A stretch of 64,000 nucleotides of DNA from Planctomycetota bacterium (GTDB taxonomy: Bacteria > Planctomycetota > Phycisphaerae > Phycisphaerales > SM1A02). Position numbers and translations under genes: made by a program. The stretch lies in contig VGYB01000001.1 of assembly GCA_016873115.1 (NCBI GenBank), positions 62,001-126,000 on the forward strand. Reading direction: 5' to 3'. Below are positions 1 to 9,005 of this stretch, one piece after another. The notes beneath the pieces were generated by a model, which was not told the DNA's origin, ran no database searches, and saw nothing but the letters and a program-made list of their open reading frames with translations. Within the stretch, counting starts at the first letter, position 1. Every line of letters starts with the position of its first letter.

Positions 1-186
1 GCGGGCCATGCGCACAGGCACTCCGCATGTTCTTCCGGCGCCGGCGGTTGGAGCGACGGGCCGCGCAAGTGTCCCGATAACCGGATTTGGCCGAAAGATA
101 TCCCTCACCGCAACTTGTGGGGGCACCCCGCGTAACCGATGGTAGAGGACGACCGGGCTCAAGGCCCGTGCGGAGGGAGAGAGGGC

Positions 187-1542
187 ATGGAACAACATCG
201 TTCTCGCATCGCCATGTCGTGGCGCTTGGCCTTGTGCCTAGGCGCCTCTGTTGCGTTGGCGATGTCGGTTGGTGAGTGGGCAGCCGCCGACCTCATCACG
301 CGCCCGCAGGCTCCAACGTCCGACCAGCCCCCGAAGCCCATCGATGAGAACGGCATCATCTCCGAGCGCTGGATCGGCGATCGCCTCGTGTCGTTCGGGG
401 TGACTGAGGCCATAGCCGAAAGCCTGCTCAAGGTGCAGCTGCCGGACGGGTCATGGGTCAGCGTGAACTCCAAGGATGGCGTGTCGGCCAGTGGAACGAT
501 TCTGTCGACCGCAGTCTCCGACGGCCGCGAGGACTTGGACGAGACCATCACACCCGGCGCCGCCATGGCCAGCCCGAACGTCCACTACGGCATTCGCGTC
601 GTGGGCGGCAGCACACTTGAGCACTCGATCCTCGTGTCGCCCATCTTCGACGACTCTTCAGGGGCCGATGCCTTCCCCGAGATCATCCTCGCCGGACCAG
701 CTCCGGCGGTTGGCGCGGTGATCCGGGTCATGATCGGGGGAACGCTTGCCAACCCGAAGTACGCCGAGCAGTCCATCACGCTCGATGCAGCTCGAATTGC
801 GACCGGCGCCATCGGCGAGTCCGTGTCGTTCGGGGGGCGCGTCATGCCGGTCGTGGCGATTGGCTTCGACCTGACTGAGTTCGGCGTCAAACTTGATGCC
901 CCGGTCATCGGGCTTCAGATCACCGCCCCCCTCTCGACCGCGTCATCGGCCGATGGTCGCATCAATGGAGATGACGTGGCCTTCGCTGGTCGCGGACCGT
1001 TCCAGGATGCAGACGCGGGCAGCATCTTCGCCTCACGGTTCGTGTCACGCAGCAACCCCACCTTTGCGACTGTTGGCGTGGACGCCGGCTTTGACTTCAG
1101 CGAGATCAGCTTTGCCTCGACAGCCGCGCGTTCAGGAGCGACGCGCAGCGAAGCTCCGCTCAACCAATCGTCACAGGCCAACACAAGCACACGGCGCCAA
1201 CAGCTGCTTTCCCCACCGCCGTTCGATCCTGACGATCCAGACCCGGATCCAGACCCAGACCCGGATCCAGACCCGGATCCAGACCCGGATCCAGACCCGG
1301 ATCCAGACCCGGTCAATCCACCCGACCCCACCGACCCTGACGGACCGGATTGGCCGGATGACACGGATCCCGAAGATCCCGCGAATCCGAATTCAAATTT
1401 ACCCGATCCGCCGGGAGGTGGTATGGACTGGCCGGATCACCCCGATGATCCCGATAGTCCCGATGTGCCGGATGTCCCGGCACCCGGAGCGATCGTTCTC
1501 ATGTTCGGTGGCTCGCTCCTGAACTCTCGCCGTCGGCGCTGA
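187..1542 (+). CDS. Secreted protein with Asp-Pro repeat stalk and VPAPGA-type C-terminal sorting tail
   Basis: Predicted protein of 451 residues. I chose the ATG at 187 because GGAGGGAG lies just upstream and because it begins a Sec-type signal peptide (SWRLALCLGASVALAMSVG) ending near AAAD. The first ~340 residues are a globular region of no family I recognise. A stretch of alternating Asp-Pro from about residue 347 follows, then a Pro/Asp-rich segment. The C-terminus has VPAPGA, a short hydrophobic run (IVLMFGGSLL) and a terminal RRRR. That three-part tail resembles PEP-CTERM-like sorting signals of planctomycetes, so the inference is export, anchoring near the C-terminus and possible processing, with the acidic DP region as a rigid spacer. 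An inverted repeat after the stop may end the transcript. Function unknown; confident as a gene. Confidence 0.85.
   Translation: MEQHRSRIAMSWRLALCLGASVALAMSVGEWAAADLITRPQAPTSDQPPKPIDENGIISERWIGDRLVSFGVTEAIAESLLKVQLPDGSWVSVNSKDGVSASGTILSTAVSDGREDLDETITPGAAMASPNVHYGIRVVGGSTLEHSILVSPIFDDSSGADAFPEIILAGPAPAVGAVIRVMIGGTLANPKYAEQSITLDAARIATGAIGESVSFGGRVMPVVAIGFDLTEFGVKLDAPVIGLQITAPLSTASSADGRINGDDVAFAGRGPFQDADAGSIFASRFVSRSNPTFATVGVDAGFDFSEISFASTAARSGATRSEAPLNQSSQANTSTRRQQLLSPPPFDPDDPDPDPDPDPDPDPDPDPDPDPDPDPVNPPDPTDPDGPDWPDDTDPEDPANPNSNLPDPPGGGMDWPDHPDDPDSPDVPDVPAPGAIVLMFGGSLLNSRRRR
1225..1311 (+). repeat. 12-bp tandem repeat encoding (Asp-Pro)n
   Basis: Tandem copies of GACCCGGATCCA with small variations sit in frame inside the secreted DP-repeat protein. 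Each unit codes for DPDP, and GGATCC recurs in almost every copy. Repeat number is likely to vary between strains by slippage. Confidence 0.9.
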
Positions 1543-1559
1543 GCGCAACGAGCATCTCG

Positions 1560-1591
1560 AACGGAGCAAGAGCCATCGCTTCTGCTCCGTT
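1560..1591 (+). terminator. Candidate intrinsic terminator after the DP-repeat gene
   Basis: AACGGAGCA at 1560-1568 pairs perfectly with TGCTCCGTT at 1583-1591 across a 14-nt loop. It lies about 20 nt after the stop codon. The downstream T-tract is weak (TTCCTGTTCCC), so termination strength is uncertain. Confidence 0.5.
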
Positions 1592-1647
1592 CCTGTTCCC
1601 GGGCGGTTGCCTCATCGCGTCCAGCATCGCGAGGTACAACATCAGTC

Positions 1648-2298
1648 ATGCCTGAACGCGCGATCGACGCGGTGATGTTCGACCTCGGCGGCGTGCTCGT
1701 GCGCATCCGTCGCGACTGGACAGCGCAGTGCACGGCCATCGGAATGGCGCCTACACCGCGATCGCTCGAACCCGCCATGTGCATCGCGCGGAGCATCGCA
1801 CTGGACGGCTGGCAGCGCGGCGACCATTCGCTCGAGACCTGCGAATCCGTCTGGGCATCGTCGCTCGAGCCTGGAACGCCGGCATCCACAGGCCGCGCGC
1901 TGCTCGAGGCGATCGTGGACGCTCCGTATGACGGAACCGTGGAACTGATCGACGAGTTGCATGGGCTCGGTGTCGTCACTGGCTGTCTTTCCAACACCAA
2001 CCGCCTGCACTGGGAGCGGATGATCCGCGAGTTCCCCGCCCTGCGCCGCCTCCAGCATCGGATGGCCTCGCATGAACTGCTCTTGTCCAAGCCGGAACCC
2101 GCCATCTATGCGCATGTCACCAGTGTGCTGGGCCTGCCCTCCCATCGCATCCTGCTCTTCGATGACATGGCAGAGAACTGCGAAGGTGCGCGCGCTGCAG
2201 GATGGCAGGCGTGCCGGATCGACCACGATGGCCACACGGCAGCACAGATGCGTGGCCATCTCGTGCACCTGGGCGTACCCGTGCGGAGCGAGCCGTGA
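1648..2298 (+). CDS. HAD-superfamily hydrolase (IA-type)
   Basis: 216 residues with all four haloacid dehalogenase motifs in order. These are FDLGG near residue 11 (motif I nucleophile Asp), CLSNTN (motif II), a Lys in LLSKPEPAIY (motif III), and LLFDDMAENCEGARAAGW (motif IV). The small alpha-helical cap inserted after motif I is typical of subfamily IA phosphatases and dehalogenases such as YihX-like sugar phosphatases. The substrate cannot be read from sequence. The start ATG follows TACAAC by 7 nt with no Shine-Dalgarno sequence. The stop overlaps the GTG of truD (GTGA), so the two genes are probably co-translated. Confidence 0.9.
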   Translation: MPERAIDAVMFDLGGVLVRIRRDWTAQCTAIGMAPTPRSLEPAMCIARSIALDGWQRGDHSLETCESVWASSLEPGTPASTGRALLEAIVDAPYDGTVELIDELHGLGVVTGCLSNTNRLHWERMIREFPALRRLQHRMASHELLLSKPEPAIYAHVTSVLGLPSHRILLFDDMAENCEGARAAGWQACRIDHDGHTAAQMRGHLVHLGVPVRSEP

Positions 2299-3617
2299 CC
2301 GAAGCTCCCCGGCCGGACCACGGGTCGTTGCTGCCATCGCCCCTGCCGACGCGCGGGCTGCTCCCCGCAGGCACCCTCGGCGGCCGCATCAGGGAGCGGC
2401 CCGAGGACTTCCTCGTCGAAGAACTCCCGCTGTACGAGCCCAGCGGGGAGGGCGAGCATGTGTATGTCGGCGTGCAGAAGCAGGATGTCCAGCATGTCGA
2501 ACTCGTCTCGATCCTCTCACGGCACTTCAATGTGCCTGCTTCGGCCATCGGCTTTGCCGGCATGAAGGACCGCCGTGCCGTGACACGGCAGACGGTCAGC
2601 ATCCATCTGCCGGGGCGTGAGCCGGCAGCGGTGCAACTCCAGCACCCGCAGGTCATGCTCCTCTGGATGACGCGGCACGCCAACAAGTTGCGGCGCGGGC
2701 ATCTTGCGGGCAATCGATTCGCGATCAGGATCCGCGGTCTCGATCCGCTGAAGGCCACCGTGGTCTGGTCGCGGCTGAAGGACCTCGCGCGAATCGGGGT
2801 ACCCGACTTCTATGGTCCACAGCGCTTTGGCTACCGGGGCAACAACCACATCATGGGGCTGCATGTCCTTCACGCACGATGGCAGGATGCGCTGGATGAG
2901 CTCCTTGGGCTGCGCGGGACCGTCTTCCCGGAGCGCCAGCGTGAGCGGCGGGAGTTCTTCGCGCGCGGCGAGTTCGCCGCGGCACTCGATCAATGGGGCA
3001 GGAACGACCATGCCGAGCGCTCGGCACTTCGGACGCTCATCACGGGCAAGTCGCCCGAGTGCGCGGTGCTCTCAGGCGGGAGCATCGTGCGCGACTTCTG
3101 GATCGCTGCCCTGCAGTCGGCCGTCTTCAATCGGACGGTGCTGCGCCGGCTCGAGGCCGGCACCCTCGGCACACTGCTCGATGGCGACCGCGCGTACCAC
3201 CACCGCAGCGGTCGCTCGTTCCGCATCAGTGCGGCCATGCTCGAGGCAGGCTCGGATGTGCTGCCGCGACTGCACGCGTTCGAACTCTCGCCCAGCGGGC
3301 TGATGCCGGGTTGCGACTTCGGTCCCGCCGAGGGCGTGCCCGGCGAGATCGAACGCACCGCGTGTGCGGACTTCGGGATCGATCCCGCACTCTTCGCGTC
3401 CGGTGCGCTGGCACCAACTGGCGCGCGTCGTCCCTTGCGTGTGGCCGTGACGAATGCGCAGTGCGAAGGCGGCTTCGACGAGCACGGCCCGTACATCCGC
3501 GTTGCGTTCGATCTGCCTGCGGGCGCGTTCGCGACGGTCGTGCTGAAGGAACTCCTGGGCGACCAGCTGACCGAAGGCACCGCGGCGGATCGCGCGGACG
3601 AACAGGGCACATCGTGA
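2295..3617 (+). CDS. truD: tRNA pseudouridine(13) synthase TruD
   Basis: 440 residues. TruD isomerises U13 of tRNA to pseudouridine. The family signature GFAGMKDRRAVTRQ is present, with the catalytic Asp at about residue 92. A second conserved block (PDFYGPQRFG, GNN) lies in the middle, and an insertion domain occupies the central part, as in the E. coli enzyme. An in-frame ORF extends upstream to 2202. The GTG at 2295 overlaps the TGA of the HAD gene by four bases and gives a normal N-terminus (IRERPEDFLVEE follows 30 residues later), so I prefer it. Downstream there are 229 bases with no gene or clear terminator. Confidence 0.93.
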   Translation: MTEAPRPDHGSLLPSPLPTRGLLPAGTLGGRIRERPEDFLVEELPLYEPSGEGEHVYVGVQKQDVQHVELVSILSRHFNVPASAIGFAGMKDRRAVTRQTVSIHLPGREPAAVQLQHPQVMLLWMTRHANKLRRGHLAGNRFAIRIRGLDPLKATVVWSRLKDLARIGVPDFYGPQRFGYRGNNHIMGLHVLHARWQDALDELLGLRGTVFPERQRERREFFARGEFAAALDQWGRNDHAERSALRTLITGKSPECAVLSGGSIVRDFWIAALQSAVFNRTVLRRLEAGTLGTLLDGDRAYHHRSGRSFRISAAMLEAGSDVLPRLHAFELSPSGLMPGCDFGPAEGVPGEIERTACADFGIDPALFASGALAPTGARRPLRVAVTNAQCEGGFDEHGPYIRVAFDLPAGAFATVVLKELLGDQLTEGTAADRADEQGTS

Positions 3618-3846
3618 ACCTGCTCGTGCGCGGCACGCGGTCGCGCTCGACCGGAGCGCCCGAACCGCCCCTCGCTGCGCGGCCTGGGGAATCGCGTAGG
3701 CGGCACGAGCGGTTCCCAACCACGGCGGGAGCCAGCCCAGCCGAGCAACGGATGAGGAACGCGCGCGGAGCCGGGCGCAGCGTGGGCGTCCGCGCGGCAG
3801 GGACCCGAGGGACCGCAAGGACGCGCGCAAGCGCAGTCTCGCGCGC

Positions 3847-4320
3847 TCAGTCGTCGTGATCGTCGTCCTCGTCGGCGACGAAGGGGAACGCTTGGGCGGT
3901 GTCGCCGCTCGAGGCGCGCTCGATCACGGACTCGGCGACCCAGATCTCGGCGCGGCCATCGGCGCAGAGCGCCAGGGCATCGCTTGGGCGGCAATCCAGG
4001 GCGACGGGGCCTTGGGCCGTTTCCAGCGTGAGCACGGCATGGAACGTGCCTTCCCGCAAGTCGATGATGTCGACGCGCGCGAGCCGTGCCCCGAGTTCGG
4101 TGATGACCTGATCCAGGAGATCGTGGGTCTGCGGTCGCTCTGGCTCCTCACCCTTCAAGCGTCGTTCGATCGCGTAGGCCTCGGGAAGACCAATGACGAT
4201 CGGGAACGATCGGCCGGTCGCCACATCGCGTAGTTCCACAACCTGCATGTCGGCCATCTCGCGAATCAGGATCCGGCTGAGCTCGACTCGGATCGGTGTG
4301 GTGGGTTCGGCGGTGCTCAA
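3847..4320 (-). CDS. Bifunctional nuclease (BFN/DUF151) domain protein
   Basis: About 157 residues. The BFN/DUF151 core is evident: variable N-terminus, FPIVIGLPEAYAIERRL, then RPQTHDLL, and the closing DCRPSDALALC. Proteins of this family are small putative nucleases in many bacteria, and the biochemical role is poorly settled. The tail is very acidic (DEDDDHDD). I chose TTG at 4320, which overlaps the TGA of the subtilase gene (TTGA) and has GGAG seven bases upstream. A GTG at 4332 is the alternative and adds four residues. The same TTGA arrangement occurs again at 35296-35299. Second gene of a two-gene transcript with the upstream subtilase. Confidence 0.85.
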   Translation of the reverse strand: MSTAEPTTPIRVELSRILIREMADMQVVELRDVATGRSFPIVIGLPEAYAIERRLKGEEPERPQTHDLLDQVITELGARLARVDIIDLREGTFHAVLTLETAQGPVALDCRPSDALALCADGRAEIWVAESVIERASSGDTAQAFPFVADEDDDHDD

Positions 4321-5720
4321 TCCGGGCTCCACGAACTCAGCAGGATGCCAAGGTCCGATCCGCCGATCTCGCAGTTGCCATCAAGGTCACCTGCGCACGA
4401 CGCGCAGGACCCGCACGCGCCCCATCCCCCGAGCAGGATCGCGAGATCCGCACCATCGACATCACCATCGCCGTCAAGATCGCCCACTGGAGGCGCAAGC
4501 GCAGCGGCCATCGCGACGGCCGCGCCCGCGTCGAGCCGCCCTGCGCCGGTGAATTCGTCGACCCCGGCAGGCAACATGTCGACACTGGTGGCCGCGAAGA
4601 TCGACCGGACCTGGGCGTTCGTCAGGCTCGGATTGGCCCCGAGCATCAAGGCCACGGCACCGGCGACATGCGGTGCAGCCATGCTGGTGCCGGTTCGGGT
4701 GATCACGCCACCCGAGGTCGTGAGGCTCAGCACATTCTCGCCCGGTGCAGCAAGATCCACTTCGGCTCCGTAGTTCGAGTTGACCCAACGCAGGTTGAGG
4801 TGGGTGGTGGCCGCCACCGCGATCGTCTCCGGCCAGCGCGCGGGGAACGCAGGCGCAGGCAGGTTGTTGTTGCCCGTGGCCGCCACCATCGGCACATTGA
4901 GCGCTTCACCGTAGAGCACCGCATCACGCAGCAACTGCCCGCCGGCGTTGGATTGCAGGCTCATGTTGACGACATCCGCCCCATGGTCGATGGCCCACAC
5001 CAGGCCCTCTGCGACCCACTGCTCGAAGAAGGTGCACGGGTTGACGACGACGATCGGCAGGATCTTGGCATCCCAGCACATGCCAGCGATGAGCGCGGCG
5101 TTGTTGCCTGTGGCAGCGGCGATGCCCGTGACATGCGTGCCGTGGCCGCCGCAGGTATCCGTGGTCACGGTGGACTGCTGCGGCACGTTCCAGCCTGTCA
5201 GGATCCTGTTGCCAAACTCCGCCAGCGGCTGAACGCCACCATCCAGGAAGGCGATGGTCAGGCCAGTCGATGACGCTTGGCTCCACGCCGACACGGCGTT
5301 GACATCGGACCCGGGCACACCACCGGACTGTCCGGTGTTGCGCAGCGCCCACTGCTCCGGGAACGACGGATCATTGGGAAGATCGGCGAGCGACCCTGAA
5401 CCATCGGGCTCGACCACCTCGAAGCCTTCCCAGGATCCAGCGAGCATGGCGCACGCACCAACGGGTTCGGTGCCGTTGGGAAACTCGAGCACGATCCAGC
5501 GATCAAGGCCGATGCGACTGGCCACGGGGTCCATGGCTCGGGCGGCACCCGCGCTGCCGGTCACGCGACCACCAAGTGCATCGAGGCACGCGGCTGCGCG
5601 CTCCGGAAGCTGTTGGACCGCTGGGCCCGGCTCCCACGCCCACGCAGCCACCTTGGCCTGCGCCCTGACGGGCGCTTGGGCGATGGCGGCTGTGAGGATG
5701 ATGGTCGCCAAGGCGGGCAT
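4317..5720 (-). CDS. Secreted subtilisin-family (S8) serine protease with dockerin-like C-terminus
   Basis: 467 residues from the ATG at 5720, which follows GGAGAG and opens a signal peptide ([20 protein letters not shown]). The open frame reaches upstream to 5849, but that stretch lacks a leader. The catalytic triad is visible: Asp in TIAFLDGG (~160), His in GGHGTHVTG (~193) and Ser in [12 protein letters not shown] (~346), plus the oxyanion Asn in ATGNNN. An N-terminal propeptide-like region precedes the domain. Residues ~413-465 hold two dockerin-type loops ([18 protein letters not shown] and [18 protein letters not shown]) separated by a Cys-rich linker. The inferred role is extracellular proteolysis, possibly on a scaffold or surface. 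Divergent from metK. Confidence 0.93.
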   Translation of the reverse strand: MPALATIILTAAIAQAPVRAQAKVAAWAWEPGPAVQQLPERAAACLDALGGRVTGSAGAARAMDPVASRIGLDRWIVLEFPNGTEPVGACAMLAGSWEGFEVVEPDGSGSLADLPNDPSFPEQWALRNTGQSGGVPGSDVNAVSAWSQASSTGLTIAFLDGGVQPLAEFGNRILTGWNVPQQSTVTTDTCGGHGTHVTGIAAATGNNAALIAGMCWDAKILPIVVVNPCTFFEQWVAEGLVWAIDHGADVVNMSLQSNAGGQLLRDAVLYGEALNVPMVAATGNNNLPAPAFPARWPETIAVAATTHLNLRWVNSNYGAEVDLAAPGENVLSLTTSGGVITRTGTSMAAPHVAGAVALMLGANPSLTNAQVRSIFAATSVDMLPAGVDEFTGAGRLDAGAAVAMAAALAPPVGDLDGDGDVDGADLAILLGGWGACGSCASCAGDLDGNCEIGGSDLGILLSSWSPD

Positions 5721-5883
5721 TGACTCTCCGGGAAAGCGTAGGTCGCCGCCAAAGCGCACGCCCGGGCGGCTGCCGACTAGGATCCGGCCCCCCAATCGTG
5801 CCATCCGCCCGGCTCCACGCCAAGCGTTGATTCGGAAGGACGGGCCCAAAGTTGACCGCTATCTGCATTCTCAAGGACCCCAG

Positions 5884-7086
5884 ATGCCCGCCGGACTGCA
5901 CACCTTCACCAGCGAATCCGTTTCCATGGGTCACCCAGACAAGGTCAGCGACCAGATCTCGGACGCTGTCCTCGACGCCATGCTTGCCCAGGATCCCCTT
6001 AGCCGCGTGGCCTGCGAGACGCTGGTGACCACTGGTTTGGCGGTGGTTGCAGGCGAGGTCACGACCAAGGGCTTCGTCGATGTGCAGAAGGTGGCGCGCG
6101 ACACGATCAAGCGCATCGGCTACACCGAGGCTGGCGTCGGCTTCGACGCCGACAGCTGCGGCGTGGTCGTGACGCTGCACGCGCAGAGCCCCAACATCTC
6201 GCAGGGCGTCGATACCAAGGTCGGCAAGAAGAAGAAGGCCCAGGGTGCCGGTGACCAAGGCATGATGTTCGGCTTCGCGTGCAAGGAGACGCGCTCGCTG
6301 ATGCCGCTGCCGATCTCGCTCTCGCACCGCCTGGTGGCGCGTCAGGCCGAAGTGCGCGAGAAGGGCATCATCAAGGGCCTGCGCCCCGATGCGAAGAGCC
6401 AGGTCGCCGTGCAGTACGACGGGCTGAACCCGCGCCGCATCGAGAATGTGGTGCTCTCGACGCAGCACTCTCCCGACTGGAACACCCGCCAGGATGCCTT
6501 GCACGACGCCGTGACCAAGCACATCATCAAGCCGGTCCTCGGCGACCGGTGGCACGACGGCATCAAGGTCTTCGTGAACCCGACCGGCTGCTTCGAGATC
6601 GGCGGGCCTCACGGCGACTGCGGCCTGACCGGCCGCAAGATCATCGTGGACACCTACGGCGGGCGCGGCCGCCACGGCGGCGGCGCCTTCAGCGGCAAGG
6701 ACCCAAGCAAGGTCGACCGCAGCGCTGCCTACATGGCGCGCTACATCGCGAAGAACATCGTGGCGGCCGACCTCGCGGATGTCTGCGAAGTGCAGGTCGC
6801 GTACGCGATCGGCGTCGCCGAGCCGACGAGCGTGCTCATCGACAGCCACGGGACCGGCAAGGTGAGCGACCTGGCGCTGGCCAAGCTCGTGCGCTCGCAC
6901 TTCGACCTGACGCCAGCCGGCATCATCCAGACGCTGGACCTGCTGCGCCCGATCTATTCCCCCACCGCCTATCACGGCCACTTCGGCCGCGAACCCGGTG
7001 AGGGCGGCAAGGGCACCTTCACCTGGGAACGCACCGATGTGGCGCCGAAGCTCGCCAAGGCAGCCCGGCGCATGGTGCGGGCGTGA
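5884..7086 (+). CDS. metK: S-adenosylmethionine synthetase
   Basis: 400 residues. MetK makes S-adenosylmethionine from ATP and methionine in the cytosol. Diagnostic motifs are the ATP-binding [16 protein letters not shown] near the N-terminus, [12 protein letters not shown], the metal/phosphate loop [22 protein letters not shown], and a C-terminal region typical of the family. I set the start at 5884 (AAGGA at 5873-5877); the same frame is open back to 5254 but encodes only the antisense of the subtilase gene. A Lys-rich insert (GKKKKAQ) precedes the GAGDQG motif. The stop overlaps the GTG of rsmB (GTGA), coupling SAM synthesis with an SAM-dependent rRNA methyltransferase. Confidence 0.97.
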   Translation: MPAGLHTFTSESVSMGHPDKVSDQISDAVLDAMLAQDPLSRVACETLVTTGLAVVAGEVTTKGFVDVQKVARDTIKRIGYTEAGVGFDADSCGVVVTLHAQSPNISQGVDTKVGKKKKAQGAGDQGMMFGFACKETRSLMPLPISLSHRLVARQAEVREKGIIKGLRPDAKSQVAVQYDGLNPRRIENVVLSTQHSPDWNTRQDALHDAVTKHIIKPVLGDRWHDGIKVFVNPTGCFEIGGPHGDCGLTGRKIIVDTYGGRGRHGGGAFSGKDPSKVDRSAAYMARYIAKNIVAADLADVCEVQVAYAIGVAEPTSVLIDSHGTGKVSDLALAKLVRSHFDLTPAGIIQTLDLLRPIYSPTAYHGHFGREPGEGGKGTFTWERTDVAPKLAKAARRMVRA

Positions 7087-8435
7087 GCGCAAGCCCAGCG
7101 CGGGCGGCGGCATTCGGTCGACTGGCGCGCCACGCCGCGGACTATCCCGAGTTCTCCTTCGGTGATGATGCACCCGCGGGGCTTGAGCCGCGGGATGCTG
7201 CACTCGCCCGAGCGATCGAGCAGTCCACGCTCCGCCACTGGCGCGCGCTCGCGCCTGTGCTCAGTGCGTGCGTGACGCGGCGCTTTGACGAAGTGCAGCC
7301 CGAGGTCCGCGGTGTCCTCATGGGCAGTGCGGCACAGTTGCTCGTGCACGATCGGCTGCCTGACCACGCGGTCGTCGACGACGCCGTCGAATGGACCAAG
7401 CTCGAGGTGCACGCCCGGCCGGCGGCCTTCGTGAATGCCGTGCTCCGCAAGGTGATCGCGCTCCGTGGCGGCCTGCTCGAGGCCAAGGACCCGGATGCCG
7501 CGCGCTGGCGCGAACGCCGCGATGCACTGCCCTTGTCCGACGGGCGCGTGCGGCTCCTCAACGATGCACTCCTTCCCGAGAGTCAGGTCCAGCGGCTGTC
7601 GGCGCAGTGCAGCATCGGTCGTGCGCTCTTCGAACACTGGACGAGCACCAAGGGATTCGAGCCTGCGGTCGCGCTGGCCGTCCAGTCGCTCGTGCAGCCA
7701 GGTCTGACCGTGACCGGGATCCCGGCAGGTGCGGTCGATCCGACGACCAAGGAGCCCTGGCCGATGGCGCCGCACGACGCCCCCGGCTTCATGGTGTGGG
7801 AGGGCGGGCACGAGCAACTGATGGTGGCCCTGCATGCACACCCCGAGGCGCGCGTGCAGGACCCGGCGAGTGCGCGTGCGATCGATGCCTCTCGGCATCT
7901 GCAACCCGCACGCATCCTCGATGCGTGTGCCGGACGAGGCACGAAGACGGCGCAGTTGGCATCGGCCCATCCGGCTGCCGAGATCGTGGCCACCGATGTC
8001 GATGGGCCTCGGCGTGCGGCGCTGCGCCAGCGCTTCAAGGGCCACCCGCGCGTGAAGGTCGTGGGCCCCGAGCAGCTGGCCTCGTTCGGCGCGGGCTTCG
8101 ACCTGATCCTGCTCGATGTTCCCTGCTCGAACACCGGCGTGCTCTGCCGGCGCGTCGAGGCGAAGTACCGATTCAGTGCCAAGGGCCTGGCGAGCTTGGT
8201 CGAGCTGCAGCAGCGCATTGCGCTCGACCACGCGCCGCTCCTGGCCCGCGGGGGGCGACTGCTGTGGTCAACCTGCAGTCTGGAGCAGGCAGAAAACCGC
8301 TCGCAGGCGGAGTGGCTCTCGCGCAGGCTGAAGTGGCGCGTCGAGCATGACGAGGCGATGGCTCCCGTGGGCGTTCCCGGTTCGCCGGCGAATGCCGTAC
8401 GCAATGGCTCCTATCACGCGCTATTGGGTTCGTGA
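7083..8435 (+). CDS. rsmB: 16S rRNA (cytosine-5)-methyltransferase, RsmB/Sun family
   Basis: 450 residues. The N-terminal ~140 residues form a NusB-like RNA-binding domain, and the C-terminal half is a Rossmann methyltransferase of the NOL1/NOP2/Sun family. The SAM site is visible as [15 protein letters not shown] followed by ATDVDGPR. The two cysteines of the m5C mechanism are in [12 protein letters not shown] and [12 protein letters not shown]. coli RsmB methylates C967 of 16S rRNA; the exact target here is inferred. The GTG start at 7083 overlaps the metK stop. Confidence 0.92.
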   Translation: MSASPARAAAFGRLARHAADYPEFSFGDDAPAGLEPRDAALARAIEQSTLRHWRALAPVLSACVTRRFDEVQPEVRGVLMGSAAQLLVHDRLPDHAVVDDAVEWTKLEVHARPAAFVNAVLRKVIALRGGLLEAKDPDAARWRERRDALPLSDGRVRLLNDALLPESQVQRLSAQCSIGRALFEHWTSTKGFEPAVALAVQSLVQPGLTVTGIPAGAVDPTTKEPWPMAPHDAPGFMVWEGGHEQLMVALHAHPEARVQDPASARAIDASRHLQPARILDACAGRGTKTAQLASAHPAAEIVATDVDGPRRAALRQRFKGHPRVKVVGPEQLASFGAGFDLILLDVPCSNTGVLCRRVEAKYRFSAKGLASLVELQQRIALDHAPLLARGGRLLWSTCSLEQAENRSQAEWLSRRLKWRVEHDEAMAPVGVPGSPANAVRNGSYHALLGS

Positions 8436-8500
8436 CGGCGAATCACATCGATCGGGCCCGGCCGCGCCATGCTGCAGCGAGGCGAAGCGCTCGATGCAGC

Positions 8501-8968
8501 TCAAGCGCCGCGCTCGACGGCCGCGAAGAGCTCGTACATCCGCTCGGCGCTTGCTGCTTCGTAGCACTGCGCGCGGAATGCCGCGTTGGACATCACGCGA
8601 CTGATCCGGCCGAGGGCCTGGATGTGCTCAGCAATGCGGTCAGGCGGGCTCACGAGCAGGCAGACCAGGCTGACGGGGCGATGATCGATCGCATCCCAAT
8701 CGATGGGTTGCGCAGGACGGCCGATCGCCAACCGGACCGCCCGTGTACCGGGGCACTTGCCGTGGGGAATCGCGAGTCCCTCGCCGATGCCCGTCGATCG
8801 CTGCTGCTCGCGCTCCCACACCGAATCGCGCAGGACCACGGCATCGCCGATGTCCCCCTGCGCAGCGAGCATGTCGACGAGTTCATAGATCGCATCCTGC
8901 CGCGTCAATGCATTCAGCGGCACACGGATCGTCGCGGGCGTGAGGATGTCGAGCAGTGCGCTCGGCAT
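8501..8968 (-). CDS. PTS EIIA-like (PtsN-type) phosphocarrier/regulatory domain protein
   Basis: 155 residues, a single EIIA-fructose/nitrogen-type domain. The phosphorylatable His is about residue 69 in GLAIPHGKCPG. The surrounding STGIGEGLAIPHG and the later RIAEHIQALGRISRVM match the PtsN family. Such proteins usually relay phosphate from EI/HPr to regulate transport or nitrogen and potassium metabolism; no EI, HPr or EIIBC gene is in the window. The ATG at 8968 has no Shine-Dalgarno sequence, but TAGAGT lies 10 nt upstream. The frame is open further upstream as the antisense of the neighbouring gene, and I discard that part. Confidence 0.87.
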   Translation of the reverse strand: MPSALLDILTPATIRVPLNALTRQDAIYELVDMLAAQGDIGDAVVLRDSVWEREQQRSTGIGEGLAIPHGKCPGTRAVRLAIGRPAQPIDWDAIDHRPVSLVCLLVSPPDRIAEHIQALGRISRVMSNAAFRAQCYEAASAERMYELFAAVERGA

Positions 8969-8978
8969 GGGGTCGGGG

Positions 8979-8984
8979 ACTCTA
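8979..8984 (-). promoter_or_regulatory. -10-like TAGAGT, 10 nt before the PTS IIA-like start
   Basis: Reads TAGAGT on the minus strand. It leaves a 5' leader of only about three bases and no room for a ribosome-binding site. Confidence 0.4.
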
Positions 8985-9005
8985 CCACCGCCGCTTCGGC
9001 GCGTG

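Noticed and set aside
1-186. A gene end or RNA in the first 186 bases
   Set aside because: I could not identify any coding signature or structured RNA. A minus-strand gene starting near position 30 and running off the left edge cannot be excluded.
3618-3846. A gene in the 229-base gap between truD and the BFN gene
   Set aside because: Frames through it are Arg/Gly-rich extensions of shadows. No start with ribosome site, motif or RNA fold was found.
5721-5883. SAM-sensing riboswitch before metK
   Set aside because: The 163-base region lacks the conserved cores of known SAM riboswitch classes as far as I can read by eye. A covariance-model search would decide.
5503-7203. 566-residue minus-strand open frame opposite metK
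   Set aside because: It is antisense to a clear metK. Its composition is Arg/Ala/His-rich shadow sequence, as expected at high third-position GC, with no motif.
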